From the NCBI RefSeq assembly GCF_042650565.1, contig NZ_JBHSBH010000015.1:930001-994000 (forward strand): 64,000 nt of DNA, in the 5' to 3' direction. Positions 44,007 to 52,911 of the stretch are shown in pieces. A model generated the notes under the pieces. That model saw only the letters and a list, made by a program, of their open reading frames with translations, was not told the DNA's origin and searched no databases. Source of the stretch: Nocardiopsis_B sediminis. Lineage in GTDB: Bacteria; Actinomycetota; Actinomycetes; Streptosporangiales; Streptosporangiaceae. The translations under genes and the position numbers were made by a program. How positions within the stretch are numbered: the first letter of the stretch is position 1; every line of letters starts with the position of its first letter.

Positions 44007-44564
44007 CTAGACCTCTAGCAGTTCGGATTCCTTGTGCTTCAGCAGTTCATCGATCTCGCCGACGTACTTGTGGGTGAGCTGTTCCAGCTCCTCCTGGGCG
44101 CGGTGGCCCTCGTCCTCGCCGATCTCGCCGCCCTTGACGGCCTTGTCGAAGCTGTCCTTGGCCTGCCGGCGGACGTTGCGGATGGCGACCCTGCCGTCCT
44201 CGGCCTTGGTCCGCGCCACCTTCACGTACTCCTTGCGGCGCTCCTCGGAAAGGTCGGGGAAGGAGACGCGGATGACGGTGCCGTCGTCGGTGGGGTTGAC
44301 GCCGAGGTCGCTGTCGCGGATCGCCTTCACGATGGCGTCCTTCGAGGAGCGGTCGAAGGGCGACACGACCACCATGCGGGGCTCGGGAACCGAGAACGAG
44401 GCGAGCTGGTTGATCGGGGTCTGGGTGCCGTAGTACTCCGCCGTGATCTTGTTGAAGGTGGCGGGGCTCGGTCGGCCGGTGCGGATCCCCGCGAAGGTCT
44501 CCTTGGCGACGACGACGGCCTTCTCCATCTTCTCCTCGGCTTCGAGGAGGGTCTCTTCGGTCAT
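44007..44564 (-). CDS. frr: Ribosome recycling factor
   Basis: This 185-residue protein is a complete RRF: EEKMEKAVVVAKETFAGIRTGRPSPATFNKITAEYYGTQTPINQLASFSVPEPRMVVVSPFD, then VIRVSFPDLSEERRKEYVKVARTKAEDGRVAIRNVRRQA. With EF-G it splits the ribosome after termination. ATG 44564. It lies 49 bp after pyrH and 5 bp before cdsA, in the standard order of this operon. Confidence 0.96.
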   Translation of the reverse strand: MTEETLLEAEEKMEKAVVVAKETFAGIRTGRPSPATFNKITAEYYGTQTPINQLASFSVPEPRMVVVSPFDRSSKDAIVKAIRDSDLGVNPTDDGTVIRVSFPDLSEERRKEYVKVARTKAEDGRVAIRNVRRQAKDSFDKAVKGGEIGEDEGHRAQEELEQLTHKYVGEIDELLKHKESELLEV

Positions 44565-44613
44565 TGCGGCTCCCGTGTGTCGCTGTGGTCCGTCGGTTCG
44601 AGGTGTGCGCGGA

Positions 44614-45381
44614 TCAGCTGTCGGCCGGACAGACGATGGTGCCGATCTTCTCGCCCCGCACGGCGCGGACGATGTTGCCCTCGCCCATGAGGTCGAAGAC
44701 CACGATCGGCAGGCCGTTGTCCATGCACAGGCTCACCGCCGTGGCGTCCATGACCTTCAGGCCGCGGGTGAGCACTTCGTTGTAGTCGAGCCGGTCGAAG
44801 CGCACCGCGTTGGGGTTGCGGTGCGGGTCGGAGTCGTAGACGCCGTCGACCTGCGTGCCCTTGAGCACCGCCTGCGCGCCGATCTCCAGCGCGCGCTGGG
44901 CGGCGGTGGTGTCGGTGGAGAAGAACGGCGCGCCCAGGCCGGCCCCGAAGATGACGACCCGGCCCTTCTCCAGGTGGCGCACCGCGCGGCGCGGGATGTA
45001 GGCCTCGGCGACCTGGCTCATGTGGATGGCGGTCTGCACGCGGGTCTCGACGCCGAGCCGCTCCAGGAAGTCCTGGAGCGCCAGGCAGTTGATCACCGTG
45101 CCCAGCATGCCCATGTAGTCGGCGCGGCCCCGCTCCATGCCGTGCTCGGCCATGGCGGCGCCGCGGAACATGTTCCCGCCGCCCACGACGACGGCGACCT
45201 CGATGCCCTCCGATACGGCCGCGGCGACCGCCTCGGCCACGTACTGGACGACTCCGGGATCGATGCCCTGCTGCTCGCCCCCTGCGAACGCTTCTCCGGA
45301 CAGTTTGAGTACGACACGGCCCCAGCTCGAATCATGCATGGCTGGGCCGTCGGCGATGGTGCTGTCTTCGGTCTCCGGCAC
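44614..45381 (-). CDS. pyrH: UMP kinase
   Basis: This 255-residue enzyme phosphorylates UMP to UDP and is feedback-inhibited by UTP. The amino-acid-kinase fold shows RVVLKLSGEAFAG, VVVGGGNMFRG, the UMP-binding YMGMLGTVINCLALQ and YDSDPHRNPNAVRFDRLDYNEVL. GTG 45381 was chosen for its AAGGAGG about 9 nt upstream; the frame is open to 45510. An internal ATG (MHDSSW) at about 45339 is an alternative start. It lies 138 bp from tsf, and the gap contains a hairpin. Confidence 0.95.
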   Translation of the reverse strand: MPETEDSTIADGPAMHDSSWGRVVLKLSGEAFAGGEQQGIDPGVVQYVAEAVAAAVSEGIEVAVVVGGGNMFRGAAMAEHGMERGRADYMGMLGTVINCLALQDFLERLGVETRVQTAIHMSQVAEAYIPRRAVRHLEKGRVVIFGAGLGAPFFSTDTTAAQRALEIGAQAVLKGTQVDGVYDSDPHRNPNAVRFDRLDYNEVLTRGLKVMDATAVSLCMDNGLPIVVFDLMGEGNIVRAVRGEKIGTIVCPADS

Positions 45382-45469
45382 GGCGCTCGGCCTCCTTCTG
45401 ATTCCCCCGAGTGGTATTGCGGCACGCGGCCCCACCCGTGCCGGGACGGAACCGCGCCTTATCCACCGA

Positions 45470-45503
45470 AGGTGCCGGGGACGATGTTTCCTCCCCGGCA
45501 CCT
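45470..45503 (-). terminator. Hairpin between tsf and pyrH
   Basis: Perfect 11 bp arms (45470-45480 and 45493-45503) with a 12-nt loop, right after the tsf stop (45520). It may attenuate or terminate part of the transcription before pyrH. Confidence 0.6.
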
Positions 45504-45519
45504 CCATCATGTCAAAGGT

Positions 45520-46356
45520 CTACGCCTGCCCGACCTTGAAGCGCACGAACCGACGCACCGTGACACCGGCCTCGTCGACGATCTTCTGGACGGTCTTCTT
45601 GTTCTCCTTCACGAACGGCTGGCCCAGCAGGGTCGCGTCCTTGAAGAAGCCGTTCACCCGGCCCTCGATGATCTTGGGCAGCGCCTGCTCGGGCTTGCCC
45701 TCCTCGCGGGCGGTGGCCTCGGCGATGCGGCGCTCGTTCTCGACGATGTCCGCGGGGACGTCGTCCTTGCTCACGTACTTCGGCGCGAGAGCGGCGATCT
45801 GCTGCGCGAGGTCCTTGCCGACCTCGGCGTCGGCCTTGTCCAGCTCGACCAGGACGCCCATGGTCGGCGGCAGGTCCGGGTCGGACTTGTGCATGTAGCT
45901 GGCGACGAAGGCGCCCTCGAACTTCGCGAAGCGGCGGAGTTCGAGCTTCTCGCCGATGACGGCGCTGTTCTCCTCGATCACCTGCTGCACGGACTTGCCG
46001 CCGGCGTACTCGCTGGCGAGCAGGGTCTCGACGTCGGTGGCGTCGGAGGCGGCGACGAAGTCGGCGATCTCGCCGGCGAGCTGCTGGAACTTGTCGTTCT
46101 TGGCGACGAAGTCGGTTTCGCAGTTGATCTCGACCAGGACGGCCGCGGAGTCGGAGTCCTGCTTGAGCACGACCAGGCCGTTGGCGGTGGTGCGCTCGGC
46201 GCGCTTGCCGACGTCCTTGGCGCCCTTGACGCGCAGGAACTCGACGGCCTTGTCGAAGTCGCCGTCGTTCTCCTCCAGCGCCTTCTTACACGCCATCATG
46301 CCCGCGCCGGTCAGGTCGCGGAGCTTCTTGACGTCGGCGGCGGTGTAGTTCGCCAT
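45520..46356 (-). CDS. tsf: Elongation factor Ts
   Basis: This 278-residue guanine-nucleotide exchange factor for EF-Tu has the N-terminal UBA-like domain with TDFVAKNDKFQQLAGEIADFVAAS and the start MANYTAADVKKLRDLTGAGMMACKKALEENDGDFDKAVEFLRVKG. Length and ending (TVRRFVRFKVGQA) are typical. ATG 46356. It is the second gene of the rpsB operon. Confidence 0.97.
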   Translation of the reverse strand: MANYTAADVKKLRDLTGAGMMACKKALEENDGDFDKAVEFLRVKGAKDVGKRAERTTANGLVVLKQDSDSAAVLVEINCETDFVAKNDKFQQLAGEIADFVAASDATDVETLLASEYAGGKSVQQVIEENSAVIGEKLELRRFAKFEGAFVASYMHKSDPDLPPTMGVLVELDKADAEVGKDLAQQIAALAPKYVSKDDVPADIVENERRIAEATAREEGKPEQALPKIIEGRVNGFFKDATLLGQPFVKENKKTVQKIVDEAGVTVRRFVRFKVGQA

Positions 46357-46410
46357 AGCTGTTCTCTAATTCCCTTGGTGTGGGTCGACGGGGTCTGAAA
46401 GCGCCCCTGC

Positions 46411-46438
46411 GCGCCCGCGGGACGGATCCCGCGGGCGC
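46411..46438 (-). terminator. Hairpin between rpsB and tsf
   Basis: Perfect 12 bp arms (46411-46422 and 46427-46438) with a 4-nt loop. An outer GCCCCT/AGGGGC pairing (46403-46408 with 46445-46450) could extend it. It lies between the rpsB stop (46470) and tsf and may partly terminate transcription. Confidence 0.65.
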
Positions 46439-46469
46439 GATGCGAGGGGCGGCACACGGCCTCGGCGGC

Positions 46470-47402
46470 TCAGGCTTCCTTCGGGGCCTCGGCGGGGGCT
46501 TCCTCAGCCGGAGCCTCCTCCGCAGGAGCTTCCTCGGCAGGAGCTTCCTCGGCGACCGGAGCCTCGGGGGCCGGCGCCTCGGCAGCGGGGGCCTCGGCCG
46601 GGGCGGCGGCCTCCGCGGCGGGGGCTTCGGCCTTGGCCTCGAGGAGCTCCCGCTCCCACTCGGGCAGCGGCTCGTCGGCGGCCTTCTCCTCACCGGCGGT
46701 GGAGGCACCGGAACGGGCGAGCAGGCCGTCGGCGACGGCGTCGGCGACGACGCGGGTCAGCAGGCTGACGCTGCGGATGGCGTCGTCGTTACCCGGGATC
46801 GGGTAGTCGACCTCGTCGGGGTCGCAGTTGGTGTCGAGGATCGCCACCACGGGGATGTTCAGCTTGCGAGCCTCGCTGATCGCGATGTGCTCCTTCTTGG
46901 TGTCCACGATCCACACGGCGCTGGGCACGCGGGACATGTCGCGGATACCGCCGAGCGTGCGCTCCAGCTTCTCCTTCTCGCGGCGCAGGCCCAAGAGCTC
47001 CTTCTTGGTCAGGCCGGAGGCGGCGACGTCGTCGAAGTCGATCTCCTCGAGCTCCTTGAGCCGCTGGAGCCGCTTGTGGACGGTGGAGAAGTTGGTGAGC
47101 ATGCCGCCCAGCCAGCGCTGGTTGACGAAGGGCATGCCGACGCGGCGAGCCTGCTCGTCGATGGCCTCCTGCGCCTGCTTCTTCGTGCCCACGAAGAGGA
47201 TGGTGCCGCCGTGGGCCACCGTCTCCTTGACGAACTCGTAGGCGCGGTCGATGTAGGCCAGCGACTTCTGAAGGTCGATGATGTAGATGCCGTTGCGCTC
47301 GGTGAAGATGAAGCGCTTCATCTTCGGGTTCCAGCGACGGGTCTGGTGCCCGAAGTGGACGCCGCTCTCGAGCAGCTGCCGGATCGTCACGACTGTGGCC
47401 AT
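46470..47402 (-). CDS. rpsB: 30S ribosomal protein S2
   Basis: This is S2 with the standard start VTIRQLLESGVHFGHQTRRWNPKMKRFIF and the ending ...IRSVSLLTRVVADAVADGLL. A tail of about 65 residues, rich in Ala, Glu and Pro, is added, built from repeats such as EAPAEEAPAE. The repeats are visible in the DNA as copies of GGAGCTTCCTC (46486-46560). The coding ATG 47402 follows AAGGAGGA. It is the first gene of the rpsB-tsf-pyrH-frr-cdsA operon; a structured leader precedes it. Confidence 0.97.
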   Translation of the reverse strand: MATVVTIRQLLESGVHFGHQTRRWNPKMKRFIFTERNGIYIIDLQKSLAYIDRAYEFVKETVAHGGTILFVGTKKQAQEAIDEQARRVGMPFVNQRWLGGMLTNFSTVHKRLQRLKELEEIDFDDVAASGLTKKELLGLRREKEKLERTLGGIRDMSRVPSAVWIVDTKKEHIAISEARKLNIPVVAILDTNCDPDEVDYPIPGNDDAIRSVSLLTRVVADAVADGLLARSGASTAGEEKAADEPLPEWERELLEAKAEAPAAEAAAPAEAPAAEAPAPEAPVAEEAPAEEAPAEEAPAEEAPAEAPKEA

Positions 47403-47809
47403 GACCGGGTCCTCCTTGGTGCGGCGGGGCGAACCCGCCTCGGTTGTTCCTGACGCCCCGGCCGCTCCGCCGCGCCGTCTCTTCGACGGCGCGGACCGCA
47501 AGAGCGGCCCCTCCCTGGGGAAGCACGAGGACGTGCGTAGTTGTCGGCTCATGACGAGCCATAGAAGATTCTAACCGTGATCGGGCGCCGTCCGAGCCGG
47601 ACCGGATCGGCCGCCCGGATGTCAAGCACCGTTGCGTCACACTCGGTTGCAGCGGGTCACCGGGGGCGGCGAGAACAATGACGGGACGGAGGACGGACGG
47701 CCGTCGGCGGACGGGCGGTTCCGGGCGTCGGGCGTCGGGCGTCGGGGCGTCATCCACAGTGCGGGAATCGGGCTGGCGCGCCCGGTGCGCGGCCGGGCAG
47801 GCTCGGAGG
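47403..47809. other. 407 bp divergent region with rpsB leader and heptamer repeats
   Basis: On the minus strand, two nested hairpins are seen at 47461-47508 (inner arms 47470-47479/47485-47494, outer arms 47461-47467/47502-47508) within the rpsB leader. On the plus strand side are three copies of the heptamer GGGCGTC (47723-47743) before the M23 peptidase gene. Promoter elements were not identified by eye. Confidence 0.55.
47461..47508 (-). promoter_or_regulatory. Structured 5' leader of rpsB
   Basis: Inner stem 10 bp (47470-47479 with 47485-47494, loop tcttc) within an outer 7 bp stem (47461-47467 with 47502-47508), 59-106 bp upstream of the rpsB start. It may be an autoregulatory site for S2 or an mRNA-stabilising structure; unproven. 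Confidence 0.4.
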
Positions 47810-48367
47810 ATGGCGCTCCTCCCCCGCACCCCGGCCCCGCTCATCGGCATATCCGCCCTGCTGATCGCGGTCCTCGTGGTTCTCGCCTCCGCTCCGGCGG
47901 CCGGCGACGACGGCCCGTGGCGACCGCCTCTCGACGGCCGCCCCGTGGTGCTGCGCGCGTTCGACCCGCCGGAGCAGCCCTGGCTGCCGGGGCACCGCGG
48001 GGTCGATCTCGCCGCCGAGGCGGGGGCCGACATCGTCGCGGCGGGCGCGGGCCGGGTGGCCTTCGCGGGGCGGGTCGCCGGAACAGGCGTGGTCAGCGTG
48101 GTCCACGGCGAGCTGCGCACCACCTACCTGCCGGTCGCGCCCGAGGTCACGCGCGGCGACACCGTGGCGGCCGGAGCCCCCATCGGCACCCTCGCCGACG
48201 ACCCGCCGCACTGCGCGGACCGCCCCTGCCTGCACTGGGGCCTGCGCCGCGGCACCGACTACCTCGACCCGATGGCCCTGCTGGGCAGAGGCGAGATCCG
48301 CCTGCTGCCGCGGCCGGGCCCTGTGGCGCTCAGGCGCGCGGGTGGGCCTGGTTGTAGGTGCGGGTGA
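47810..48367 (+). CDS. M23-family (LytM-like) peptidase
   Basis: This product of about 185 residues has a membrane helix or signal segment (LIGISALLIAVLVVLASAPA) and an M23 domain: PGHRGVDLAAEAG carries the first zinc His/Asp, and CLHWGLRRG the last His. It may hydrolyse peptidoglycan peptides, or serve as a divisome activator if its second His is missing: the HxH reads L-H-W here. The start is uncertain: GGAGG directly abuts ATG 47810, and in-frame GTG 47759 or ATG 47678 are possible. It overlaps the 3' end of convergent xerC by 38 bp. Confidence 0.8.
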   Translation: MALLPRTPAPLIGISALLIAVLVVLASAPAAGDDGPWRPPLDGRPVVLRAFDPPEQPWLPGHRGVDLAAEAGADIVAAGAGRVAFAGRVAGTGVVSVVHGELRTTYLPVAPEVTRGDTVAAGAPIGTLADDPPHCADRPCLHWGLRRGTDYLDPMALLGRGEIRLLPRPGPVALRRAGGPGCRCG

Positions 48368-49232
48368 GGCGCTCGATCGAGACGTGGGTGTAGATCTGGG
48401 TGCTCTGGAGCGACGAATGGCCCAGCATCTCCTGCACACTGCGGAGGTCGGCGCCGCCGTTGAGCAGGTGCGTGGCGGCGCTGTGCCGCAGGCCGTGCGG
48501 GGCGATGTCGGCGTCGCCCTCGGCCGCGCCCATGTGGGCGTGGACATCGCGGCGCGCCGTACGCGTGCCGAGCCGGCCGCCGCGCGCCCCCAGGAACAGC
48601 GCCGGGCCGCTGCCGGGCACGGCCAGGTGCGGGCGGCCGGCGGCCAGCCACCGGTCGACCGTGTCGAGGGCGGGCACGCCCACCGGCACCACGCGCTCCT
48701 TGCCGCCCTTGCCGAACACGCGCGCCGTGCGGCGCTCGCGGTCGATGTCGTCGACGTCCAGGGCGCACAGCTCGGCCACCCGGATGCCGGTGGCGTAGAG
48801 GAGTTCGACCACGGCCCGGCGGCGCAGGCCCGCAGGGGTGGTGTCGTCGGGCGCGGTGCCGGTCTCGAGCGCGGTCCCGGCCTGCTCTTCGTCCAGCACC
48901 ACGGGGAGGGTGCGGTGCGCCTTGGGGGTGGCGATCAGAGGGCCGGGGTCGACCGTCAGCCGGCCCGTGCGGTGCAGGAACGCGGTGAAGGCCCGCGCGG
49001 CGGCCACGCGGCGGGCGACGGTCGAGCGCGCGGCGCCGGCGGCGTGCTGCGCCGAGAGCCAGCCGCGGAGGGCGGCGACGTCGATGCCGTCGACGGCGCA
49101 CCCGACGGAGTCGAGGTGGCCGAGCAGCCCGCGGAGGTCCCCCATATAGGCACGGACGGTGTGCGCGGAGCGGTCGGTACCGATATGGCGCCGGAACTCC
49201 TCGACGAGGTCGTCGTGTCCGGGCGACGTCAT
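48330..49232 (-). CDS. xerC: Tyrosine recombinase XerC
   Basis: This 300-residue recombinase has an N-terminal SAM-like domain and the catalytic residues R151 (TGIRVAEL), K175/K178 (GKGGKER), H246-x-x-R249 (HGLRHS), H272 (GHSS) and Y281 (IYTHV). With XerD it resolves chromosome dimers at dif. Its place after dprA in the actinomycete yraN-yifB-dprA-xerC order supports housekeeping XerC rather than an integrase. ATG 49232 was chosen; the frame is open far upstream as a shadow of dprA. Confidence 0.92.
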   Translation of the reverse strand: MTSPGHDDLVEEFRRHIGTDRSAHTVRAYMGDLRGLLGHLDSVGCAVDGIDVAALRGWLSAQHAAGAARSTVARRVAAARAFTAFLHRTGRLTVDPGPLIATPKAHRTLPVVLDEEQAGTALETGTAPDDTTPAGLRRRAVVELLYATGIRVAELCALDVDDIDRERRTARVFGKGGKERVVPVGVPALDTVDRWLAAGRPHLAVPGSGPALFLGARGGRLGTRTARRDVHAHMGAAEGDADIAPHGLRHSAATHLLNGGADLRSVQEMLGHSSLQSTQIYTHVSIERLTRTYNQAHPRA

Positions 49233-49281
49233 GGGGCGCACCACGGGCAAGGGACCGGGCCGGCGGCGCTGTGACTCTTCG

Positions 49282-50520
49282 TCATGGGAGCACACTACTC
49301 CCGTCAGAGTCGGCGGTTCCGGGGCGGACGCGCCACCCCGACGCGCACCGCTCGATGAACCCGCCGGCGGCGAGCAGGCCGAGGCGCCCGAGGGTGAGGT
49401 CGAGGCCGAGCCCGGCCGCCGACGCGATGGTGGCGGTACCCGCCCCGGTGCGGGCGGGGACGGAGTCGAGGACCTTGCGGGCGAGGTCGTCGAGGGCATC
49501 GCGGGCCAGGGCGGTACCGCCGCCGGGCCGGAGGTCGTCGCCGATGTGCCCCACCTGCTCGGCGACGTCGGTGGCGTCGGTGACACAGGCCGCCCGCCAT
49601 TCGCGCAGCAGGCGGTGGCAGCCCGCGGAGAGGGCGGAGGTGACCGGGCCGGGCACAGCCATGAGGACCCGGCACAGGTCGAGCGCGTGCCGGGCGGTGT
49701 TGAGCGCCCCGCTGCGCAGACCGGCCTCGACCACGACCGTGCCGGGGGTGAGCGCGGCGATGATGCGGTTGCGCACGAGGAAGCCGTGGCGGGTGGGCGC
49801 GGTGCCCGGCGGATGCTCGCTGACCAGGGTGCCGCGCGCCGCGATGTCGGCGAACAGGCTTTCGTTGCCGCGGGGGTAGCAGAGGTCGAGGCCGCAGGCG
49901 AGGACGGCCACGGTGGGCGCTCGCCCGGCCAGCGCCCCCCGGTGGGCGGCGGAGTCGATCCCGTAGGCGCCGCCCGATACGCAGGTCCACGAGCGCGCGG
50001 CGAGCGCCCAGGCGAGGTCGCCGGCGACGTGCAGGCCGTAGGCGGAGGCGGCCCGCGAGCCGACCATTGCGACGGAGCGCAGGCAGGCGTTGCGGAGGTC
50101 GTGGGCGCCGCGCACCCACAGTGCATAGGGCCTCCGCTCCGCGAGCCCGTCGAGCTGACCGGGCCACTCGGGGTCGCCCGGGACCACGAGTCGGCTGCCG
50201 ATGTCGGCGGCGGCGCTCAGCACCTGATCGGGGTCGAGCCCCGAAGCGCGCCGGCACCAGCGCTCCCAGCGTTCGCCGTGAGCACGAGCACGAACCCCCG
50301 CCGGAGCGGGCAGCACGCCACCGCCCCGCAGCCCGCCCCACACGGCAGAGGCCCCGTGCAGATCCAGCAGCGCCCCCATGACGGGATCCCCCGCCCCGGC
50401 CACGACCGTGAGACAGGCACGGGACACGGCGTCGTCGGAAAGAGCGGGATCGACCGCCCCGTCGGCCGGTTCGTCGGCCGCTGGGCAGGGGCCCGGTGAC
50501 CGCGGACCCGTGGGGGTCAT
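49282..50520 (-). CDS. dprA: DNA-processing protein DprA
   Basis: This 412-residue protein has the DprA Rossmann-fold signatures SVAMVGSRAASAYGLHVAGDLA, SGGAYGIDSAAHRGAL, LACGLDLCYPRGN, SEHPPGTAPTRHGFLVRNRIIAAL and VVVEAGLRSGALNTARHAL. A SAM-like domain precedes it. DprA loads RecA on incoming single-stranded DNA during transformation. Its ATG (50520) overlaps the yifB stop (ATGA), so both are translationally coupled. Confidence 0.94.
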   Translation of the reverse strand: MTPTGPRSPGPCPAADEPADGAVDPALSDDAVSRACLTVVAGAGDPVMGALLDLHGASAVWGGLRGGGVLPAPAGVRARAHGERWERWCRRASGLDPDQVLSAAADIGSRLVVPGDPEWPGQLDGLAERRPYALWVRGAHDLRNACLRSVAMVGSRAASAYGLHVAGDLAWALAARSWTCVSGGAYGIDSAAHRGALAGRAPTVAVLACGLDLCYPRGNESLFADIAARGTLVSEHPPGTAPTRHGFLVRNRIIAALTPGTVVVEAGLRSGALNTARHALDLCRVLMAVPGPVTSALSAGCHRLLREWRAACVTDATDVAEQVGHIGDDLRPGGGTALARDALDDLARKVLDSVPARTGAGTATIASAAGLGLDLTLGRLGLLAAGGFIERCASGWRVRPGTADSDGSSVLP

Positions 50521-52049
50521 GGGGTCGACCTCCCGGACCAGAGGGCGAAGGCGTAGGCGGTGTCCTCGGGTTCCGGGCGGGGGCGGGCCGCGAGGTCGGC
50601 GAGGGTCCAGGAGAGGCGGATGGCGCGGTCGACTCCGCGGGCGCTGATCTCGCCGCGTTCCAGGGCCGCGGCGAGGATGTGCAGGGCCGGGCCGGGGACC
50701 GGGAAGTCCCTGCGCAGGGAGGCGCCGGGGACCTCGGCGTTGGTGGTCCACGGGGTGGCGGCGAGGCGCTTGGCGGCGCGGTCGCGGGCCTGGGCGACGC
50801 GTTCGGCGACGGTCGCCGACGATTCCGCATAGGCGCGGTCGGCGAGGAGCTCGGCGTGCGCGACCGGCTGGAGTTCGACCTTGAGGTCGACCCGGTCGAG
50901 CAGGGGGCCCGAGAGCCGCGCCAGGTAACGGCGGCGCTGAAGCGAGGAGCAGGTGCAGGCGTTGCCCGATTTTCCGCAGGGGCACGGGTTGGCCGCCATC
51001 ACGAGCTGGAAGCGCGCGGGGAAGCAGACCGTTGCGGCGGAGCGGGAGACCGTGACCTCACCGGATTCCAGGGGCTGGCGCAGCGAGTCGAGCACGCCCG
51101 TGGCGAACTCCGGCGCTTCGTCGAGGAACAGCGCGCCCCGGTGGGCCAGCGAGACGCAGCCGGGCCGGAGCCGGACGCTGCCGCCGCCGACGATCGCCGC
51201 GCGGGTGGCGGTGTGGTGCGGGGCGCAGAACGGCGCCCGGGTGATGAGCGGCTGGCCCTTCCGCAGGGTGCCGGCGACCGAATGGACCGCGGTGACCTCG
51301 ATCGCCTCCTCCGGGGTGAGCGGCGGCAGGACGGTCGGGAGGCGTTCGGCGAGCAGGCTCTTGCCCGTGCCCGGCGGGCCGACCATCATCAGGTGGTGCC
51401 CGCCCGCCGCCGCGATCTCGACCGCCCGCCGGGCGACCGGCTGCCCGAGGACGTCGGCGAGGTCGGGGCTGCGACCGTGGGTGGGATCGGGGACGTCCGC
51501 ATCGGGATCGTCATCGTCGGCCGCGTCGGGAATGGGTTCGCCGCGAACCCAGGCGAGTAGGTCGCCGAGGCCGCCGATGGCGACGACCTCGGCATCCGGG
51601 ACCAGGGCGGCCTCGGCGGCGTTGCCCCGGGCGACCATGATCGTGCGGTGGCCGCGGCGGACGGATTCCAGGACCGCGGGCAGGACGCCGCTCACCGGCC
51701 GTGCCCGGCCGTCGAGCCCCAGTTCGGCCAGCAGGACGCGGTCGTGCACGACTTCGGCGGGGATGGCGCCGTCGGCGGCGAGTACGGCGGTGGCGATGGC
51801 GAGGTCGAAGCCGCTGCCGCGCTTGGGCAGGCTGGCGGGTGACAGGCTGACCGTGATGTGGCCTTCGGGCCAGGTCTCGCCGGCGTTGACGACGGCGGCT
51901 CTGATGCGGTCGCGGGCCTCGCGCAGGGCGGTGTCGGGCAACCCGACCAGCGTGAGCCCGGCGGCCCCGCCGCCGAGATGGGCTTCGACCTCGACCGTGT
52001 GGCCCTCGACCCCGAGGAGCGCGACGGACTTCGTGCGCGCCAGGCCCAT
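50517..52049 (-). CDS. YifB-family Mg-chelatase-like AAA+ ATPase
   Basis: This 510-residue protein is an YifB/ComM-type ATPase. It starts GLARTKSVALLGVEGHTVEVEAH, followed by a Lon-like N-terminal domain (SPASLPKRGSGFDLAIATAVL), Walker A GPPGTGKS, Walker B ALFLDEAPEF and the Cys-rich NPCPCGKSGNACTCS segment. ComM homologs promote branch migration during transformation. The start is ATG 52049, with GTG 52052 immediately before it. It precedes dprA, in keeping with a DNA-uptake or recombination role. Confidence 0.92.
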   Translation of the reverse strand: MGLARTKSVALLGVEGHTVEVEAHLGGGAAGLTLVGLPDTALREARDRIRAAVVNAGETWPEGHITVSLSPASLPKRGSGFDLAIATAVLAADGAIPAEVVHDRVLLAELGLDGRARPVSGVLPAVLESVRRGHRTIMVARGNAAEAALVPDAEVVAIGGLGDLLAWVRGEPIPDAADDDDPDADVPDPTHGRSPDLADVLGQPVARRAVEIAAAGGHHLMMVGPPGTGKSLLAERLPTVLPPLTPEEAIEVTAVHSVAGTLRKGQPLITRAPFCAPHHTATRAAIVGGGSVRLRPGCVSLAHRGALFLDEAPEFATGVLDSLRQPLESGEVTVSRSAATVCFPARFQLVMAANPCPCGKSGNACTCSSLQRRRYLARLSGPLLDRVDLKVELQPVAHAELLADRAYAESSATVAERVAQARDRAAKRLAATPWTTNAEVPGASLRRDFPVPGPALHILAAALERGEISARGVDRAIRLSWTLADLAARPRPEPEDTAYAFALWSGRSTP

Positions 52050-52209
52050 CACGACCCCCCGGTTCTGTGGCCGCTGGTCGCGCGCGCCCGGGGGCTACCG
52101 ATCCCGGACCTGCGGGCTCCCGCCGTGCGGACCGTGCCCGCTGGGCGGTCGACGTGGGGGCCGGCGGACGGGGCGGGGCGGCCGGTCGCAGTCCGCCGTG
52201 CCGGGAGGT

Positions 52210-52911
52210 TCACCCCACACCCCGGTGGTGCCGGAGGAACATGCGGCCGCCGGTTCCGGCCAGGACGGATACGACGTCGATACGGACGCGCGCGCCGGGG
52301 TGGCCGTGTTCGGCCGACCACGCCCGGGCCAGATGGCGCAGACGACGCAGTTTCACCGGGGTGACGGCGTCGAGCGGAGAGCCGAAGCGCAGGCTGGTGC
52401 GGGTCTTGACCTCGACCGCGACCAGGGTGCCGGCGTCGCGCGCCACGATGTCGAGCTCACCCTCGCGGCACCGCCAATTCCGGGCGAGCACGCGGATCCC
52501 GCTGCGTTCGAGATGGGCGGCCGCGATGTCCTCACCCCGCCGCCCGAGCACGTCCTTGTGCCGCGCCGCGCGGGGTGGCGGACCTGAGAGCGGAGACGCC
52601 GTCACCGCGGCCGGCGACCCGCAGAGGGAGTCGGGGCCGGGTCGTCCGGCCCGCGGTTCGGGCCCCGGACCGTCCGCCTCGCCCACGGGCAACCGGGTGG
52701 CCAGGTGCCACAGGACCCCCGCCCACAGGGCGCGCAGCCATCGGAGCGGCCGCCGCGGTTCGTGGTGACTCGCGCGGTTGTCAGGAAGAGGGGCGGGAAG
52801 CCGGGGACCGGGGCGATCGCCGTAGGCGGGGCCGGCAGGGCGGTGTGCGGTGGGGACCGCGAGCGTGAGAGGGGTCGCGGGGGCGGGTGGGGCGTACGTG
52901 GATCCGGTCAT
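52210..52911 (-). CDS. YraN/UPF0102-family protein (long N-terminus)
   Basis: The UPF0102 nuclease-fold core starts at about residue 117: HKDVLGRRGEDIAAAHLERSGIRVLARNWRCREGELDIVARDAGTLVAVEVKTRT, which keeps the D-x(n)-E-V-K catalytic-like residues. The core is about 115 residues, while the annotated ORF adds about 115 residues, mostly Pro/Arg/Ala with a tryptophan-rich stretch. An in-frame GTG at 52551 would start the core exactly. Function is unknown in the family; it normally sits before yifB. Which start is used is unclear. Confidence 0.8.
   Translation of the reverse strand: MTGSTYAPPAPATPLTLAVPTAHRPAGPAYGDRPGPRLPAPLPDNRASHHEPRRPLRWLRALWAGVLWHLATRLPVGEADGPGPEPRAGRPGPDSLCGSPAAVTASPLSGPPPRAARHKDVLGRRGEDIAAAHLERSGIRVLARNWRCREGELDIVARDAGTLVAVEVKTRTSLRFGSPLDAVTPVKLRRLRHLARAWSAEHGHPGARVRIDVVSVLAGTGGRMFLRHHRGVG

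Noticed and set aside
48330..49232. XerC as an integrase of a mobile element
   Set aside because: Its position beside dprA and yifB is the housekeeping order, and no att repeats, excisionase or tRNA are nearby.
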